Assembly: GCF_000341145.1 (NCBI RefSeq)
Contig: NZ_ANBE01000007.1
Span: 90,970-154,969 of the forward strand
DNA from: Nocardiopsis xinjiangensis YIM 90004
Lineage (GTDB): Bacteria; Actinomycetota; Actinomycetes; Streptosporangiales; Streptosporangiaceae
DNA: 64,000 bases
Direction of reading: 5' to 3'
The notes below the pieces were generated by a model. That model did no database searches. It saw nothing but the letters and a program-made list of their open reading frames with translations, and was not told the DNA's origin. Every line of letters begins with the position of its first letter. The stretch's first letter is position 1. Shown in pieces: positions 62,914 to 64,000 of the stretch. Position numbers and translations under genes: made by a program.

Positions 62914-62976
62914 GTTTCGACGGTATGTCCGGGTGCGGTGGGGGTGAACTGCTCGCGCGGAATCCATGCGCGGTTT

Positions 62977-63384
62977 TTACTTGCGTGGTGTGGTGCCGTC
63001 GGTGTCGTGGTTCCGGAGGGTGGGTCCGCGGCCTCGTCGCCACAGGACGAACAAGCCGATCCAGGAGATGGCGACGCTCACTCCCACGAGGAATTGTGCG
63101 GTGAGGGCGTGTTCCTGGGGGTAGATGATGCCGGTGAGGTAGTAGTCGATGAAACCCACGTCGCCCATACCGTCCTGGCCGGCGTTGACGCGTCCCCAGT
63201 TCTCGACGTAGGTGAGGGGGCATCTCCAGCCGATGATGTTGATGGCGAGGGCGTAGGCGGCGACGGGCAGGTGGAGCCAGAACATGCGGGGCCACAGCCA
63301 GGCGAGGAAGCCTCCCAGGGTCACATGGACGAGGAAGGCGAAGTGGAGGATCATCGCTATTTCGCCGATCACCTGGTAGAGCAT
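62977..63384 (-). CDS. DUF2784 membrane protein
   Basis: 135 residues with three or four spans. The pattern MILHFAFLVHVTLGGFLAWL, then IIGWRCPLTYVENWGR and a GFIDYYLTGIIYP segment is diagnostic for DUF2784. Function unknown; a small plasma-membrane protein. The C-terminus is short and basic. Confidence 0.88.
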   Translation of the reverse strand: MLYQVIGEIAMILHFAFLVHVTLGGFLAWLWPRMFWLHLPVAAYALAINIIGWRCPLTYVENWGRVNAGQDGMGDVGFIDYYLTGIIYPQEHALTAQFLVGVSVAISWIGLFVLWRRGRGPTLRNHDTDGTTPRK

Positions 63385-63553
63385 CGTCCGGTTTCCTCGT
63401 CGGAGCGAGTGTTCGGGTGGAGTTCTACGTCTTCAGTATCCCAGCCGCTTCCTGTCCCGGCCAAGTGTTCACGTGCTCGCGGTGACGGCGTGGCGCCGGG
63501 CGCGGGGACTGCTCCCCTGCGCCCGGCGCGCCTGTGCGGTGTGGCCGTTCCCC

Positions 63554-64000
63554 CTACACGAGCGGTCGCTCGGTGGGCGGGATGCCGGCGGGCAGGTGGG
63601 TCCGGTCGTTGAGGTAGCGGTCCACTCCGGCGGCGGCTGAGCGGCCCTCGGCGATCGCCCAGACGATGAGGGACTGGCCTCGGCCCATGTCGCCGGCGCA
63701 GAAGACGCCGTCGACGGTCGTGCGGTAGTCGCTGTCGCGGACGACGTTGCCGCGTCCGTCGAGTTCGACGCCGAGTCCGTCGAGGAGGCCGGCCTTCTCG
63801 GGGCCGACGAAGCCCATGGCGAGGGTGACGAGGTCGGCGGGGATCTCGTGTTCGGTGCCCTGCACGGGTTCGAAGCCCTTGTCGGTGCGCTGGACCTCCA
63901 CGAGTCGGAGTGCGCGGACGTTGCCCTGGTCGTCGCCGAGGAATTCGACGGTGTTGACGGAGTAGATCCGCTTTCCGCCTTCCTCGTGGGCGCTGGTGAC
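63554..64000 (-). CDS. gltD: Glutamate synthase small subunit, C-terminal part (runs off the window)
   Basis: 148 residues are visible. They match the end of GltD-type FAD/NADPH subunits: [20 protein letters not shown], then [19 protein letters not shown] and [16 protein letters not shown]. GltD passes electrons to GltB for glutamate synthesis from glutamine and 2-oxoglutarate. The N-terminal iron-sulfur and FAD parts lie beyond the window. Confidence 0.92.
   Translation of the reverse strand, partial: VTSAHEEGGKRIYSVNTVEFLGDDQGNVRALRLVEVQRTDKGFEPVQGTEHEIPADLVTLAMGFVGPEKAGLLDGLGVELDGRGNVVRDSDYRTTVDGVFCAGDMGRGQSLIVWAIAEGRSAAAGVDRYLNDRTHLPAGIPPTERPLV

Overview
The window is very GC-rich, densely packed actinobacterial chromosome. 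The conserved blocks (der-cmk-tyrA-aroH-rluB-scpB-scpA, parA-xerD-Nudix-pyrG, uvrB, coaE, rpsA, polA, an ANTAR response regulator, pyk, gltD), frequent GTG starts and thiopeptide- and lasso-type peptide genes suggest a Nocardiopsis-like member of the Streptosporangiales. This is inferred from gene content and order; no 16S gene is present.

Layout. (1) 1-4.7 kb, minus strand: the edge of a RiPP cluster, with the N-terminal part of a LanB-type dehydratase, a 54-residue thiopeptide-like precursor with its own promoter and a hairpin behind it, a DUF1989 protein and an MFS exporter. (2) 4.8-8.8 kb: a regulator remnant, a divergent WYL-regulator/VOC pair, a DUF574 methyltransferase and a DUF2157 membrane protein. 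(3) 9.2-16.65 kb: an island bounded by an IS5-type element on the left and by transposase and integrase scars beside tRNA-Pro on the right. It carries a two-component system, a GerMN lipoprotein, an OatA-like O-acetyltransferase split into two genes, and a polysaccharide deacetylase. Its two divergent promoter regions share a TGTCGCAG motif repeated at 11-bp spacing. (4) 16.9-20.9 kb: flavin monooxygenase, an AraC-DinB fusion with a RibD-like reductase, and a TudS-like protein. (5) 21-38 kb: mostly core housekeeping genes on the minus strand. (6) 38.5-41 kb: a wrecked lasso-peptide locus (precursor fused to a broken cyclase) next to an ABC exporter. (7) 41.4-48.5 kb: coaE, rpsA, arfB, polA and others. 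(8) 48.9-56 kb: a branched-chain amino-acid (Liv-type) uptake system with two tandem binding proteins on the plus strand and livF-G-M-H on the minus strand. LivH has a secreted N-terminal domain fused to it. (9) 56.4-59 kb: an ANTAR response regulator, an unusual 73-nt tRNA with a CAA anticodon and short variable loop, and two tandem free-standing LAGLIDADG genes sharing a duplicated 32-bp leader. (10) 59.2-64 kb: DUF1266 protein, pyk with a structured leader, a toroid-fold protein, DUF2784 and the end of gltD.

The observations I rate highest are the compact thiopeptide-like precursor, the self-regulated split-OatA island, the decayed lasso cluster, and the odd tRNA with its tandem LAGLIDADG units. 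All functional calls rest on reading motifs by eye; no database search was possible.
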